DNA of 64,000 nt from the NCBI GenBank assembly GCA_029582155.1, contig CM055896.1, positions 11,678,987 to 11,742,986 of the forward strand, in the 5' to 3' direction. This DNA is from Panopea generosa. Its lineage: Eukaryota; Mollusca; Bivalvia; Adapedonta; Hiatellidae. The translations under genes were made by a program, and so were the position numbers. Below, piece after piece: positions 41,301 to 47,500 of this stretch. The notes beneath the pieces are model-generated. The model ran no database searches. It saw only the letters and a list, made by a program, of their open reading frames with translations, and was not told where the DNA came from. Each line of letters starts with the position of its first letter. Positions within the stretch are counted from its first letter, which is position 1.

Positions 41301-44017
41301 AATTAAAAAAGTAATATACTGAATAGTTATTATATAATTTGAAATGCACATAATAATTACTGTGCGATTGTTATTGAAAAAATGACTGGTAACGGGAATT
41401 ACATAGTACACATATAATAATCAATGATTGTTAATGAAAGTACCTGTTTTGGGGGATTAAATTGGACAAAACACACTTATGATTTATAATTCAATTTAAT
41501 AAGAACAGAACAGAAATACATTTTATTTGACATATACATGATAGTACATAGTCATACAACAATGAATTTACAAATAGTATGTCACATATTCAACACACTC
41601 TCTCTAAAACACACACACACACTCTCACGCACACATGTAAACACTCACGCACACACGTATAAACGCTCGCGCACAAAAACTCGCACACAGATGTAATATT
41701 ATAATTTAATTTGAAGCAATACAAATGGTTCATAGTAGAAAAAAGCGGAGTATGAATCAGAAAATAAGTTATGGAATAATAAAACAAGTTTACAAGTGGA
41801 TTATGAAATTCCTAAAATGTGAAATAGACTGTCTCGTCTGACAGTGGCTAGTCTGATATAAAAACACAAACTGTTCAACTCTTACTTATTTTTCGTATTT
41901 AATAATTGTAAAATTGTAATCATATTAGGACGAACATAGAAGTATCTCCTTATGTATGTTGTTCTAAGATCTGCAAAACATTTGCATTTGAGCATAAAAT
42001 GTAGTTCATCCTCAATGTCATTATGGACTATTCGGGGACATATCTTACACAATCGTTCATTTCGTGGCACTCTCGTCCTAAATCGAGGTGTATTTATGCG
42101 TAAATTGTTTGCAGATATACGCATTCGCGTAATGAGTTTTCTAAGCTTTGAAGAAACAATGATTGATAAATATGCCTCATATTCAAAAGTCGTTTTTAAG
42201 TGAACATAAAATATATTAAGCACTCTGTTACTGTTTAAATCTGCATACCATTCTTGACGGAAAGTATCTATAGCACGCTGTCTAAAGTTATTTATGAAGG
42301 AAGGTACATTAACATGATCAGGATTATACCATATATCGGAGAAACCATATGTATCTAGTAGATGTTTTACTTTAAAAGGCCATGATCCACCACGAACGTT
42401 GTTGTTGATTAAGACGTAGTTGTATATGTTGGTAATTATCAAATTATTTGAACGGATAACTTTAAACCAATATTTTAATATTTGTGCGTATCTGTTTATG
42501 TAAAGTGGCACCCTACCAAGTTCACTATATATTGAAGCATTGAAATGCAAATTGATTTACATTGTGACAACATTGTGTCTATTTATTTGCATATTCCCAA
42601 CATAAATAATCAAGATAATTTTAAATCAAACGCAAATTGATTTAATTATTCTAATAACTGGGATGTATGAAAAACATGTTTATTTGTTTGCACAATGTGT
42701 GACGTCTGTATTGGCGTTTAGATATTTGTAATCAAACACAAATTGATTTTCTTGTTACGTCTTTGGTTTAATCGTTTAAACGATACGCTTTCAATCAAAC
42801 GCAAATTGTTTTCCTTGTTCAAATAATTGTTGTAATTGTTTGCACAATGTACGACCCGAGTAATCAAATTTACCTTTAATTTTTAAAAACTGTTAACTTA
42901 ATTGTTTAAACATTAAAAAAAAACGTATACTTCTTATTACAATGTGCGACACAAATTATCAAGTTTAACGCTACCATGTTTATTTCATGAATATTTTAAT
43001 GATTAATAACTGCATCATATATCTCATGAATATAATAATTGTTATGTATGTAATAATATAATAAATAACACTGATATTGCTATATAAAACAGAAATAAAG
43101 AGTGGGGCCGGATTGACCATGCTAAATGGGGCCGGATTGTCCAGGGGACGGATTGTCCAGGGGCCGGATTCTCCATGGCCGTTTTGGAGTGGGGCCGGAT
43201 TGTCCAGGTTCCCTATATTGACCAATGGGATTTCGACCACCTTTTTAATTCTATAGAGGGGATTTTGACTACTTTAAAAGTTTCATTTTTGAGCCATGGG
43301 GATTTTGAGCGTCCCCTGGGTAGGTATGTAGCTATTATTTTTGGGGGGCTAAATTTAGACAAAAATCATGCAAAAAAACCCACTACAAGCTGTGAAAATC
43401 ACTCAAAAAGTTTGGGTAGCTGCAATTTTTAGTGAGAAGGTAGAAGCATGGCAAACAATTTATTTTAAAGGTCTCATAATAATTTTTAGTACATGTGCCA
43501 GTCATAAATATCAATGTAGTATCGTGTTTCATCTACATAACAGTCCCGAGAAATGACTGCCTTTAACCTAGTTAAGCTTTAAATAACATGTTCACACATA
43601 TAACATGTTAGCAACAATCTGGCAACTACCAAAACACAAGTCAACAACTTCCTGTCATGTAAATGATGCTAAAAATAGATTCAACCTATGTCCAAACGGT
43701 AAATTTACATTTACTTTGATTTAGCAGATGTATAAAATAAAAACACATTTTTACTAATGTGTATACAAATATAACATAGTAAAGGTTTTGTTTTATTCCT
43801 TTCACATGTTGCAACATGAAAAATAATCATGTAAAAAAATGAAACTCAAATGTCAGACAATTCGCCATAATTTTACTTACCCGGATTTGATGCTCTCAAA
43901 AATAGGATGGCTTTTTTGTGCACTTGGTCCGCCATCACCTTCCTTTGAATCTTGCTCAGCTCCTGGCTCTAAAAGCAGGGGCTGAGAAGAATGCGTTGGG
44001 CCAGACCAACTTGTCAT
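11166..44017 (-). CDS. Ankyrin-repeat DHHC palmitoyltransferase, ZDHHC13/17 (HIP14)-like, with alternative exons
   Basis: Predicted protein S-acyltransferase of Golgi/endomembranes that transfers palmitate from acyl-CoA to substrate cysteines (family knowledge). Exons in transcript order: E1 43881-44017, E2 38162-38568, E3 36295-36428, E4 34932-35074, E5 32902-32998, E6 31778-31930, E7 25540-25712, then E8 16650-16815 or E9 15458-15629, then E10 13334-13528 or E11 11166-11360. All junctions are GT-AG and phases agree, giving 536 aa with E9 or 534 aa with E8. Residues 1-45 are a Ser/Pro-rich leader; about 60-255 hold roughly six ankyrin repeats; about 287-305 and 315-334 are membrane segments; DPG is at 340-342; the Cys-rich domain runs 375-415 with DHHC at 400-403; TM3/TM4 come from E8 or E9; the C-tail follows. 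It is shorter than the vertebrate proteins (over 600 aa). The motif [12 protein letters not shown] departs from the usual PWVGNC, but the Cys/His ligands are kept. The DHHC13 versus DHHC17 subfamily is not resolved. Confidence 0.9.
11422..11676 (+). mobile_element. tRNA-derived SINE, family C
   Basis: Begins GCGGTGGTCTAGGGGTAGAG (tRNA-like A box) with GTCATGGGTTTGATAC as the B box. The body has GGTACTAGAAGC and the tail ends ACCATACAACAACAAC. It lies about 60 bp from the acceptor of exon 11, in the opposite direction. Confidence 0.85.
11831..12069 (+). mobile_element. tRNA-derived SINE, family C (second copy)
   Basis: Same element as 11422-11676: GTGTGGTCTAGTGGAAGAG head, CAGTGCTCAGAATACTGTC body, and a tail GAAAGCGATGCTAAACACCA ending in CAACAACT. 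Confidence 0.85.
12070..13149. other. Intron or 3' UTR sequence between the two terminal exons
   Basis: No coding exon seen. On the minus strand it includes an AATAAA at 12921-12926 that could end the exon 10 isoform. Confidence 0.4.
13150..13335. repeat. About 60-bp tandem repeat next to the exon 10 stop
   Basis: Three to four copies built from GACTATAACCAAACATAAGC, TTATACTATAGGG and CTATAACTAAATATAAGC. It begins right after the minus-strand stop, so it would form the start of the exon 10 3' UTR. Confidence 0.8.
13334..13528 (-). CDS. Palmitoyltransferase exon 10, alternative 3'-terminal exon (version 1)
   Basis: 195 nt (64 codons plus TAA). It opens [19 protein letters not shown] and contains the TTxE motif (TTNE) that follows TM4 in DHHC enzymes. 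Next comes the NPF...G...N PaCCT-like block seen in ZDHHC13/17 tails, then an acidic end [12 protein letters not shown]. The acceptor is TTTCCAG. AATAAA occurs on this strand at 12921-12926, about 410 nt beyond the stop, a candidate polyadenylation signal. Confidence 0.88.
   Translation of the reverse strand, partial: AYLAVANLTTNESINYKRYQHMKDKTGKYMNPFTGGWKYNLLEFFHIIPLPQEYLDPDDYNETL
13685..14415 (+). repeat. 56-bp minisatellite
   Basis: About 13 copies containing CCACATATAAAATGTCTTCT, GCATAATCCATTACACATGC and ATGAGCCTGTCATATG, in the intron between exons 9 and 10. Confidence 0.92.
14416..15457. other. Intron 9 remainder, nothing recognised
   Basis: AT-rich intronic sequence. A short duplicated phrase GGTGGCTGCAGCAAGCAA occurs near 15211-15250. 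No exon found. Confidence 0.4.
15458..15629 (-). CDS. Palmitoyltransferase exon 9, alternative TM3-TM4 exon (version B)
   Basis: 172 nt, phase 2 to phase 0. Starts with A, completing Arg as AGA after exon 7, then [20 protein letters not shown] and a second helix [20 protein letters not shown]. Acceptor TTTCAG, donor ATG|GTAAGT. It fits exon 7 directly and runs in frame into exon 10 or exon 11. It is homologous in layout to exon 8 and is predicted to be used instead of it. Confidence 0.85.
15765..16075 (+). repeat. 41-bp minisatellite
   Basis: Seven to eight copies of CAAGTGTCCGGTCAGTGCCA, CCGTCCAAACTGCATATTCAA, lying between the two alternative exons 8 and 9. Three overlapping open frames cross it because of the repeat. 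Confidence 0.92.
16650..16815 (-). CDS. Palmitoyltransferase exon 8, alternative TM3-TM4 exon (version A)
   Basis: 166 nt, phase 2 to phase 0. Starts with G completing Arg (AGG), then [20 protein letters not shown] and a second hydrophobic block [19 protein letters not shown]. Acceptor TTTGTAG, donor ATG|GTAAGG. Its first 20 residues share the FxGF...NGxL pattern with exon 9, and both versions are two-helix modules of 55 and 57 codons. Joining it to exon 9 shifts the frame and meets TAA 13 codons in, so the two are inferred to be mutually exclusive. Confidence 0.8.
17013..17297 (-). mobile_element. tRNA-derived SINE, family A
   Basis: On the minus strand it starts GGCCCGATTAGCTTAGTCGG (A box) and has GAGTTCGAATCCCC as the B box. 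It continues through ATGATTGATATACAACATTG and ends near CAATCAATCAATAAATC. It is nearly full length, about 285 bp. Confidence 0.9.
17868..18008 (-). mobile_element. tRNA-derived SINE, family E
   Basis: Minus strand head GCGGGGGCAGTATATAATGG, B-box-like GCGGGTTTGATCCCC, and a body with GGTTCTTCCCAGGAAAC. Same family as 48031-48202. Confidence 0.78.
18541..18758 (+). mobile_element. MITE with AGTAAAACCTGT / ACAGGT...ACTGTA ends
   Basis: Left end ACAGTAAAACCTGTGTTAGC and right end GACAGGTTTGACCTTATTTT followed by ACTGTAA are inverted relatives. A related copy at 48966-49157 ends at torsin exon 4, and a weaker one lies at 31423-31600. Confidence 0.7.
18835..19060 (-). mobile_element. tRNA-derived SINE, family B
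   Basis: Minus strand head GGTCCTCATTGGGCTGAGTG and GTGGTCTAAGGCACTG with a B box CGCGGGTTCGGGCC, resembling a class II (Ser/Leu-type) tRNA. The body contains GTTCTTCTCAGATTCATTTT and the tail TCAACCTGTCACGTGTTGAA. Confidence 0.85.
19061..20344. other. Intron 7 sequence with small tRNA-like SINE fragments
   Basis: AT-rich. 19930-20015 (minus) and 20020-20100 (plus) look like short tRNA-head remnants (TTGGGATTGAACCCATGACC; GGTCTGGTGATAGAGCATAG). No exon seen. Confidence 0.45.
20345..22045 (+). repeat. 21-bp minisatellite, about 80 copies
   Basis: Unit ATCAACTATATGTCATGAAT plus one base, with variants (ATCAGC, CAAGAA, TGCCATG). The multiple-of-three period yields four long overlapping spurious frames rich in NYQLYVM or HELSTIC. 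Confidence 0.95.
22700..22937 (-). mobile_element. tRNA-derived SINE, family B
   Basis: Minus strand: GGTCCTCCATGGCCAAGTGG head, then AGGTTTGAGTCCC, and a body through AAGTCTTCCTCCACCATGAA to CATATATAACTTAAAATGTG. About 240 bp, close to full length. Confidence 0.88.
23364..23525 (+). repeat. Dispersed repeat, partner of 4935-5060
   Basis: Same ordered blocks as the copy at 4935-5060 (TTGACCTGACACCAGCTGTC, CAAACAAGTCGAT, AAACAATGCCACATGGCTGG). The flanking text resembles dispersed bivalve repeats (AAGGGCTGTAACTCC). Confidence 0.65.
24165..24275 (-). repeat. Dispersed repeat, inverted relative of 30375-30485
   Basis: The reverse complement contains GTGATCATGATTTTAGACTG and CAACCAGTCAAAATTAAG, matching 30375-30485 in order. 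The two copies flank exon 7 in opposite orientation. Confidence 0.6.
24645..24940 (-). mobile_element. tRNA-derived SINE, family A
   Basis: Near-identical to 17013-17297: head GGCCCGATGAGTTCAGTCGG, GAGTTTGAATCCCCACCCGG, tail AATCAATCAATTG. A recent, near full-length copy. Confidence 0.9.
25248..25475 (-). mobile_element. tRNA-derived SINE, family B
   Basis: Minus strand: GGTCCTCCATGGCCGAGTGG head, GGTTTGAGTCCTGC, and a body ending CAACACATTT. Its 5' end is about 65 bp from the exon 7 donor. Confidence 0.88.
25540..25712 (-). CDS. Palmitoyltransferase exon 7 (catalytic DHHC domain)
   Basis: 173 nt encoding residues 358-415. It carries the Cys-rich zinc-binding pattern ([13 protein letters not shown]) and the catalytic DHHC at 400-403, with Cys403 the predicted acylation nucleophile. 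The sequence after it reads [12 protein letters not shown]. The exon ends in phase 2 with AG, so either alternative next exon (beginning G or A) restores Arg. The final codons run into GTATGT. A tRNA-derived SINE ends about 65 bp away in the following intron. Confidence 0.95.
25713..27489. other. Intron 6, nothing recognised
   Basis: Contains a short direct repeat of TTTATAAATTTGTTTGGACA at about 25908-26003 (three copies of about 42 bp). The 157-codon plus-strand frame at 26313-26786 has no recognisable domain and is probably chance. Confidence 0.45.
27490..27665. mobile_element. Small palindromic MITE family (related copies 56755-56925 and ~95-185)
   Basis: Ends AAAAGAATCTTACA and TGTAAGATTC are inverted. 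The interior has TTGGCAAAAATGATATAATG and TAAATTCAATAATAAATAAG. The same blocks occur at 56755-56925 and partly at 95-185. Confidence 0.65.
27802..28049. mobile_element. MITE with TAGGCCATTCTTAAAAAAA-type ends
   Basis: Left TAGGATCATTCTAAAAAAAT and right AGCACTTTTTTTAAGAATGG followed by CCTAA are inverted. It shares CTGTGCTCCGACC and CATGTGGGTAGGTA with 49618-49860 in opposite orientation. Confidence 0.7.
28050..28630. other. Intron 6, nothing recognised
   Basis: AT-rich with A-runs. No exon or repeat of note. Confidence 0.4.
28631..28787 (-). mobile_element. tRNA-derived SINE, family D
   Basis: Minus strand: GTGGTCCAGTGGTAGAGCAA (A box), GGGTCGTGGGTTCGATCC (B box), then AGTAAGACACTTTATCTGCA and GCTCAGTACTAGTTCCACAC. 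The second copy is at 52197-52342. Confidence 0.85.
29921..30136. mobile_element. piggyBac-like MITE with TTAA flanks and central palindrome
   Basis: TTAA then CCCTTTACTCCA at the left, AGTAAAGGG then TTAA at the right; TTAA targets and CCC-starting ends are typical of piggyBac-type elements. A near-perfect hairpin is centred near 30011 (GCAGGAAGAGTTCAGATTGC against GCAATCTGAACACTTCCTGC). Confidence 0.8.
30375..30485 (+). repeat. Dispersed repeat, inverted relative of 24165-24275
   Basis: CAGATGATCATGATTTTAGA, CTGGCTCTAG and AACCAGTCAAAACTAAATTA match the reverse complement of 24165-24275. Confidence 0.6.
30745..31345 (+). repeat. About 50-60-bp minisatellite
   Basis: About eleven copies of AAAAGGATAAATATATTAAT, CAGTGTAAATGATAAGTATT, TTAATGCATT, in the intron before exon 6. 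Confidence 0.9.
31778..31930 (-). CDS. Palmitoyltransferase exon 6 (second membrane segment, DPG motif)
   Basis: 153 nt, phase 0 at both ends, encoding residues 307-357. [20 protein letters not shown] is the second transmembrane helix, followed by TTDPGYLP, the DPG motif conserved just N-terminal of the DHHC domain. Acceptor TTTCAG, donor CAG|GTAGAT. Confidence 0.92.
32902..32998 (-). CDS. Palmitoyltransferase exon 5 (first membrane segment)
   Basis: 97 nt encoding residues 274-306, including the hydrophobic stretch [19 protein letters not shown], taken as the first transmembrane helix. It begins with the last base of the split Trp codon and ends in phase 0 at AAG|GTAAGT. A 0.8 kb minisatellite fills part of the intron to exon 4. 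Confidence 0.85.
33572..34405 (+). repeat. 30-bp minisatellite
   Basis: About 27 copies of GACAGTTATATTGGCCGAGG, ACGACCACCA, in the intron between exons 4 and 5. Long open frames appear in several frames on both strands solely because the period is 30. Confidence 0.95.
34440..34560 (-). mobile_element. Partial tRNA-derived SINE, family B
   Basis: Minus strand copy of the head-to-middle portion: CACTGCTAAGGTCATGGGTT, AGTTCAGTCTTAACACTTTA, GAAAGTTGCC. The tail is missing. Confidence 0.65.
34932..35074 (-). CDS. Palmitoyltransferase exon 4 (last ankyrin repeat)
   Basis: 143 nt encoding residues 227-274. [20 protein letters not shown] is a last, weaker ankyrin repeat, followed by a basic linker with [13 protein letters not shown] leading to the membrane. 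It ends in phase 2 (TG), completed to Trp by exon 5. Donor GTAAGC, acceptor TTTCAG. Confidence 0.88.
35206..35470 (+). repeat. Dispersed bivalve-type repeat
   Basis: Starts AAACAAGAGTTGTCAGAATA and ends near GACGCCGACGTCATGACAAT, AGCTCTCCTTAGACTTCATC. The interior phrases AGGGCCATAACTGTGCCAAA and AGAGTTATGGTTCTT are of a type I associate with interspersed repeats of bivalves. Confidence 0.6.
36295..36428 (-). CDS. Palmitoyltransferase exon 3 (ankyrin repeat)
   Basis: 134 nt, phase 1 to phase 0, encoding residues 182-226. The core [20 protein letters not shown] is a canonical ankyrin TPLHLA repeat. Splice sites are TTTCTAG|G at the acceptor and ACAG|GTAATT at the donor; joining to exon 2 gives [11 protein letters not shown]. 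Confidence 0.92.
36662..36760 (+). mobile_element. tRNA-derived SINE head, family E-like
   Basis: GGGGGGCAGTAGTGTAATGG then GTTATGGGTTTGATTC, with recognisable A- and B-box positions. The body is short or diverged. Confidence 0.6.
37040..38130 (-). mobile_element. 5'-truncated non-LTR retrotransposon (LINE) with 3' end of the RT ORF
   Basis: Minus-strand open frame from about 38125 to TGA at 37230, with no ATG needed at its truncated 5' end. It encodes the C-terminal part of a LINE reverse-transcriptase polyprotein: [55 protein letters not shown], then [11 protein letters not shown] Cys/His knuckle ([18 protein letters not shown]) closes it. The order and motifs are those of jockey/CR1-group elements. 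The polymerase core is absent, so it cannot move by itself. The low-coordinate boundary is approximate. Confidence 0.85.
38162..38568 (-). CDS. Palmitoyltransferase exon 2 (ankyrin repeats)
   Basis: 407 nt encoding residues 46-181, with four ankyrin-type repeats. Recognisable signatures are [58 protein letters not shown] and [10 protein letters not shown]. The acceptor is a pyrimidine-rich CAG at 38569-38570 and the donor is AAAG|GTAACT. In ZDHHC13/17 proteins this domain binds substrate proteins. A truncated LINE begins within about 40 bp of the donor. Confidence 0.92.
38569..39904. other. Intron 1 sequence, nothing recognised
   Basis: AT-rich, with a TA dinucleotide run near 38829-38845. 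No exon or transposon signature seen. Confidence 0.4.
39905..40145 (+). repeat. 54-bp tandem repeat, four copies
   Basis: Unit CCACATGGCAAAAATGATAG, GGTAGTAAAAATTCCCTTGA, TGGGTAGTCCAAAT. Related GGGGATTTTGACTACCCATC units flank the DNA transposon at 41075-41140 and 43221-43330. Confidence 0.92.
40600..40777. mobile_element. piggyBac-like MITE, second copy (inverted, palindrome collapsed)
   Basis: TTAA-CCCTTTACT ... AGTAAAGGG-TTAA ends. It matches the reverse complement of 29921-30136, but the long central hairpin is reduced to GAAAACAGTGCACTGTTTTC. Confidence 0.8.
41148..43212. mobile_element. 2.07 kb DNA transposon with subterminal CCGGCCCC repeats and 8-bp target duplication
   Basis: Both ends carry TGGACAATCCGGCCCCAC in inverted orientation, followed inward by several more CCGGCCCC-type repeats (about five on the left within 110 bp, four to five on the right). 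CTATATTG flanks both sides (41140-41147 and 43213-43220). Joining the flanks gives an uninterrupted GGGATTTTG-type repeat. An 8-bp duplication is compatible with hAT-like or similar superfamilies; no transposase was seen. The interior holds a LINE-like fragment (41882-42550) and diverged direct repeats with AATCAAACGCAAATTGATTT. Confidence 0.82.
41882..42550 (-). pseudogene. LINE polyprotein C-terminal fragment inside the DNA transposon
   Basis: Open frame of about 220 codons on the minus strand without an ATG at its 5' end. The C-terminal half has a zinc-knuckle-like [20 protein letters not shown] followed by KCKCF, a signature I associate with the C-termini of reverse-transcriptase-encoding elements in molluscs. 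No polymerase motif remains, so it is a remnant captured in, or inserted into, the element at 41148-43212. Confidence 0.65.
43213..43880. other. Intron 1, GGGATTTTG-type repeats and MITE-like remnant
   Basis: 43221-43330 continues the GGGGATTTTGACTAC repeat interrupted by the transposon. 43330-43530 resembles the interior of the MITE at 49618-49860 (GTTTGGGTAGCTGCAATTTT, GGTAGAAGCATGGCAAA) but clear ends are missing. Confidence 0.45.
43881..44017 (-). CDS. Palmitoyltransferase exon 1 (start codon)
   Basis: ATG at 44017 opens [20 protein letters not shown], a polar Ser/Pro/Gly-rich leader of 45 codons with no signal peptide, as expected for a cytosolic N-terminus. The exon ends in phase 2 (GG) at a strong GTAAGT donor, and the split codon is completed by the first base of exon 2 (Gly46). 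The start lies 315 bp from the divergent torsin start. Confidence 0.8.
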
Positions 44018-44332
44018 TTTTACTAGGGTAGAATAAAGTTGAACTAAATACTAAGATAATAATTAAAGTACATTTTACGAAATTAATTTTAATTATTTTT
44101 AAATAAATTCAAAAATTGTGATTTACTTAATAATTGAATTTTATATTATAAAGTAAAATAATTACTACAAACATATTTCATGTAATCCTTCTTTATTGAT
44201 TTTGAAATATTTCGTCAAATATTTTATAACTGTTACTTCCGGATTTAATCTTGATCATCTGCAAGCGTCGCATAATCAAGATTATTTTCGTTGTGATTTT
44301 TTTTTTAAAACAGTTAATAATTCAATTTTAGC
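44018..44332. promoter_or_regulatory. Divergent intergenic region, probable bidirectional promoter
   Basis: Only 315 bp separate the two outward-facing start codons. The interval must hold both 5' UTR beginnings and core promoters unless an upstream noncoding exon was missed. It is AT-rich, with T runs near 44299-44307 and no clear TATA box or CpG-rich block. Confidence 0.55.
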
Positions 44333-44531
44333 ATGTATTTATGTAGAGGAAAGCGATTGTTTACATTTCTGCTTTTCAGCATTTTTCTAAGCACTGTCAG
44401 TTCAGAACTAATCTCTGTCATTGGAGGTGGGGTAGCGGCAATTATAGCAGGATTTCTTGCTGGTTCTGACATCATAAGATGTAAATTCCATGAGTGTTGT
44501 GATGACAGCTGGATAGCTACGAATTTTACAG
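44333..44531 (+). CDS. Torsin exon 1 (signal peptide)
   Basis: ATG at 44333 gives MYLCRGKRLFTFLLFSIFLS, a basic then hydrophobic signal peptide, followed by a Gly/Ala/Ile-rich hydrophobic stretch and CKFHECCDDSW. It ends in phase 1 at ACAG|GTTTTA. Joining to exon 2 makes Ala67. Confidence 0.88.
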
Positions 44532-47500
44532 GTTTTATTTTATGTTTGTCTTGGAAATCCTAAGAAATGGAAGTAGTTATGATTGCGATGTAGTTTGATC
44601 ATTGTGTTGGCGTATGTTTGCAAGAATTATCATTTAGGTTTTGAGGGACCTGTGAATTTTTATGTGTGACATCACCATCAGTTGGACTTTTAGACTTATA
44701 GATTATATGTATTACAGACACTGGAGCAGTTTTATATATATCTGTTGTATATAATATGAAATAGGTAAAACCTAAATGGCAAGCAAATAGGTAGCTGTCA
44801 AACACAATTTTCCATCAGTTGTTGGTTAGTAAAAAAAAAGAGAGAATAAAAATAAGGGGAAAAGATATTCCAATTACTAGGGTAATAATTAAGAATAATA
44901 CTTCCATTGCTGGCAGTTCTTGGTTTACAAATGAGGGTTAAAACATCATGCTGTTACAGTGGGTATATTGTTCATAATGTTTGTATTAGCATATCATAAA
45001 AAGCGTTGCATGCAATTAAAACAGTCAGATAATGCATAGTTATTAAAGTATATGTTTATTTAAATATTAGCCTTATTAGTTATAAGAATGAGCAGTTTGA
45101 CATTAGGATTCCTGCACATAACAGGAGTTGTCGGATCTAAAGAGCAAAAATCCTCTGTATATGCGCATTAGGTTATACTAAGGCGTACATTTAAGTAACT
45201 TATACTATGGTTTATAACATATATCATACTGTTAGTTGAAAGGTTAGCATTTGTCATATCGCCCACCTAAATTAATAGTACAAGATTTCTTTTGACATAT
45301 GCACGCACTTCACAAAGTTATTGATACCAGTAAACAAAGTTATCTCATCCTTTTAAAGTCTCATGTGTCAGCAGACATATCATCATTGTCTTCATGGTCC
45401 GAGTCTGTAAGTGTAATTTCACAATCTTCAATTTTTGAAACAATTGTGCAACATATAATGTTATACCACTTTGTATTCAACTCTTGTTTTGCATGTACTC
45501 CATCATACATGTTTGAGTAGCAAAATTTGGTTGTTGTTTTTTTATTTTGACCATGTTTTCCTCTTTTTTAACTGATGTTCTCATTATGTCCCTGTGGAGT
45601 CTGACAGTCTTAACACAATGCTCTGTATTAATTTTACATATTTCTTGATTTATAGTCATAATGTCTTTTTCTAAAATTATCTGTTGTTGTATTTTCACAG
45701 TTGTTAAGTCTGTTTCTGTAAGTCTGTGTTTAAGAATTTGAAAAGATGCATATTTTTGAATAGAGGCACTTGGAATTGTTGCAAGAAAAAGTGTTGTTGT
45801 GTCATGTCTCAGTTTCCTGGAAATTTCATGTAATTCTGTTATAAATGTTTGGATTTTATTTGTTGAATGATATGTAATGTATGTTCCATTTCTGCAGGTC
45901 ACTTTTTCTGTCAAATTACAAAGGCCAGCTGCTATCAAAATGACTGTTTGCTCATCAGGATTAGAAGCCATTTTATTTTGAACAGCATGATTGACCTGTG
46001 ATATTTTACCACCAGAAATAACAATCAAAGATACATGATAGTGATAGATTATGATTCAGATGATTCGGGTTCAAATTCCATGACACTAATTATGTTTTTT
46101 TTTATAATTTTTCCTTGCAAAACCATTTTTTTCTACAGTGCTCCATAAACAGTTTCTCAAAAAATAATTATGTTCCAACAAAATGGAATTGGGGGAAAAA
46201 TATTTTTCCATAATTATACAAGTTTACAAGTTTTATTTTTCATATTTCCAGAAGTCTTAGACCCATGAACATGACGGCAAGCATAAATCAGTACATTGCA
46301 AATTAATGAATACCGGTAGCATAATTATATAAAATTTACTATTGATCTTTCGAAGTTGATATTGTTTCAGGTGGTTTTAAACAAGTTTACATGCCAAAGA
46401 AAAAGTTAGTAAATGGTTGTCCAGCATAGCCAACACTTAAAGTATTTACAGTATGTAATTAAAAAAATATTATAGCATGTAATAAAAATAAAAACAAAAC
46501 ATATGAATGAGAGAATAAAACAAAGTATAATGTTAATATTGACATCTATTTTTTTCTGATAAATCTAGCTTTATCGTTGAACCTCAATCAGAAATTACAT
46601 GGCCAGCACTTAGTCATTGATCCAGTCTTAAAACACCTTAAAGGACATGCAAGGAAGAATCCAAGTAAAGCGCTGGCACTCTCATTTCATGGATGGACGG
46701 GCACGGGTAAAAACTATGTGAGCAAGTTAGTTGCTGAAGGAATGTTCCAAAAGGGAATGAAAAGTAAATATGTTCATCTGATATCAGCAACAAAAGAATA
46801 CCCACACGAGGAGATGGTTCATTTTTATAAGGTAATTGATTGAGTTAATGACCTTTAATAGTAAAACATTGTAAAGCAGTACATGGCTTTGTGTGTACCA
46901 GTGCACCCCCATTTTTATGTCCCCATCACTGGAATTATAAGAGCATGTAGTTGTCACTGGAGAAGATGCTCTGATTTTAAAAATATTGGTAAGACTGTTC
47001 ATCAAATGAAAACAATGTGTTACGGACAACTCTTTCAAGGTCAATGTGAAATCAAAGGTCATATGTCTACATATGTAACACATTGAATAAGTTAGAAATA
47101 TGTATAGATACTTATGTCTTCTAGTCATATAAAAACAGAGTTTGAGATTATATGACCCTGTTTTTTTACCATGTCAACAGAAACACAATTATTTGTTTGC
47201 CTTATGTTTATTGTTAAATCATTATGTACATCCGCCATTATCCAATGTCAAGAGGTAGACTGCCTGTCCTGGCTACATTATTTTTTGGATGGTTCTGAGG
47301 TACATGACTGTATAGAGTGTTCTGGTTCTCATTAAGTTTTTAATAACTTAATAGTACCACATAATTATGAGGCGGTCTAAATTGTAACATTTTATATGTA
47401 CATCCATATTACTTTAGGACAAACTAAGGCACACAATAGAGACTGCCATTAAGGAGTGCCCAAGGTCTCTCTTTATTTTTGATGAGATGGACAAAATGCC

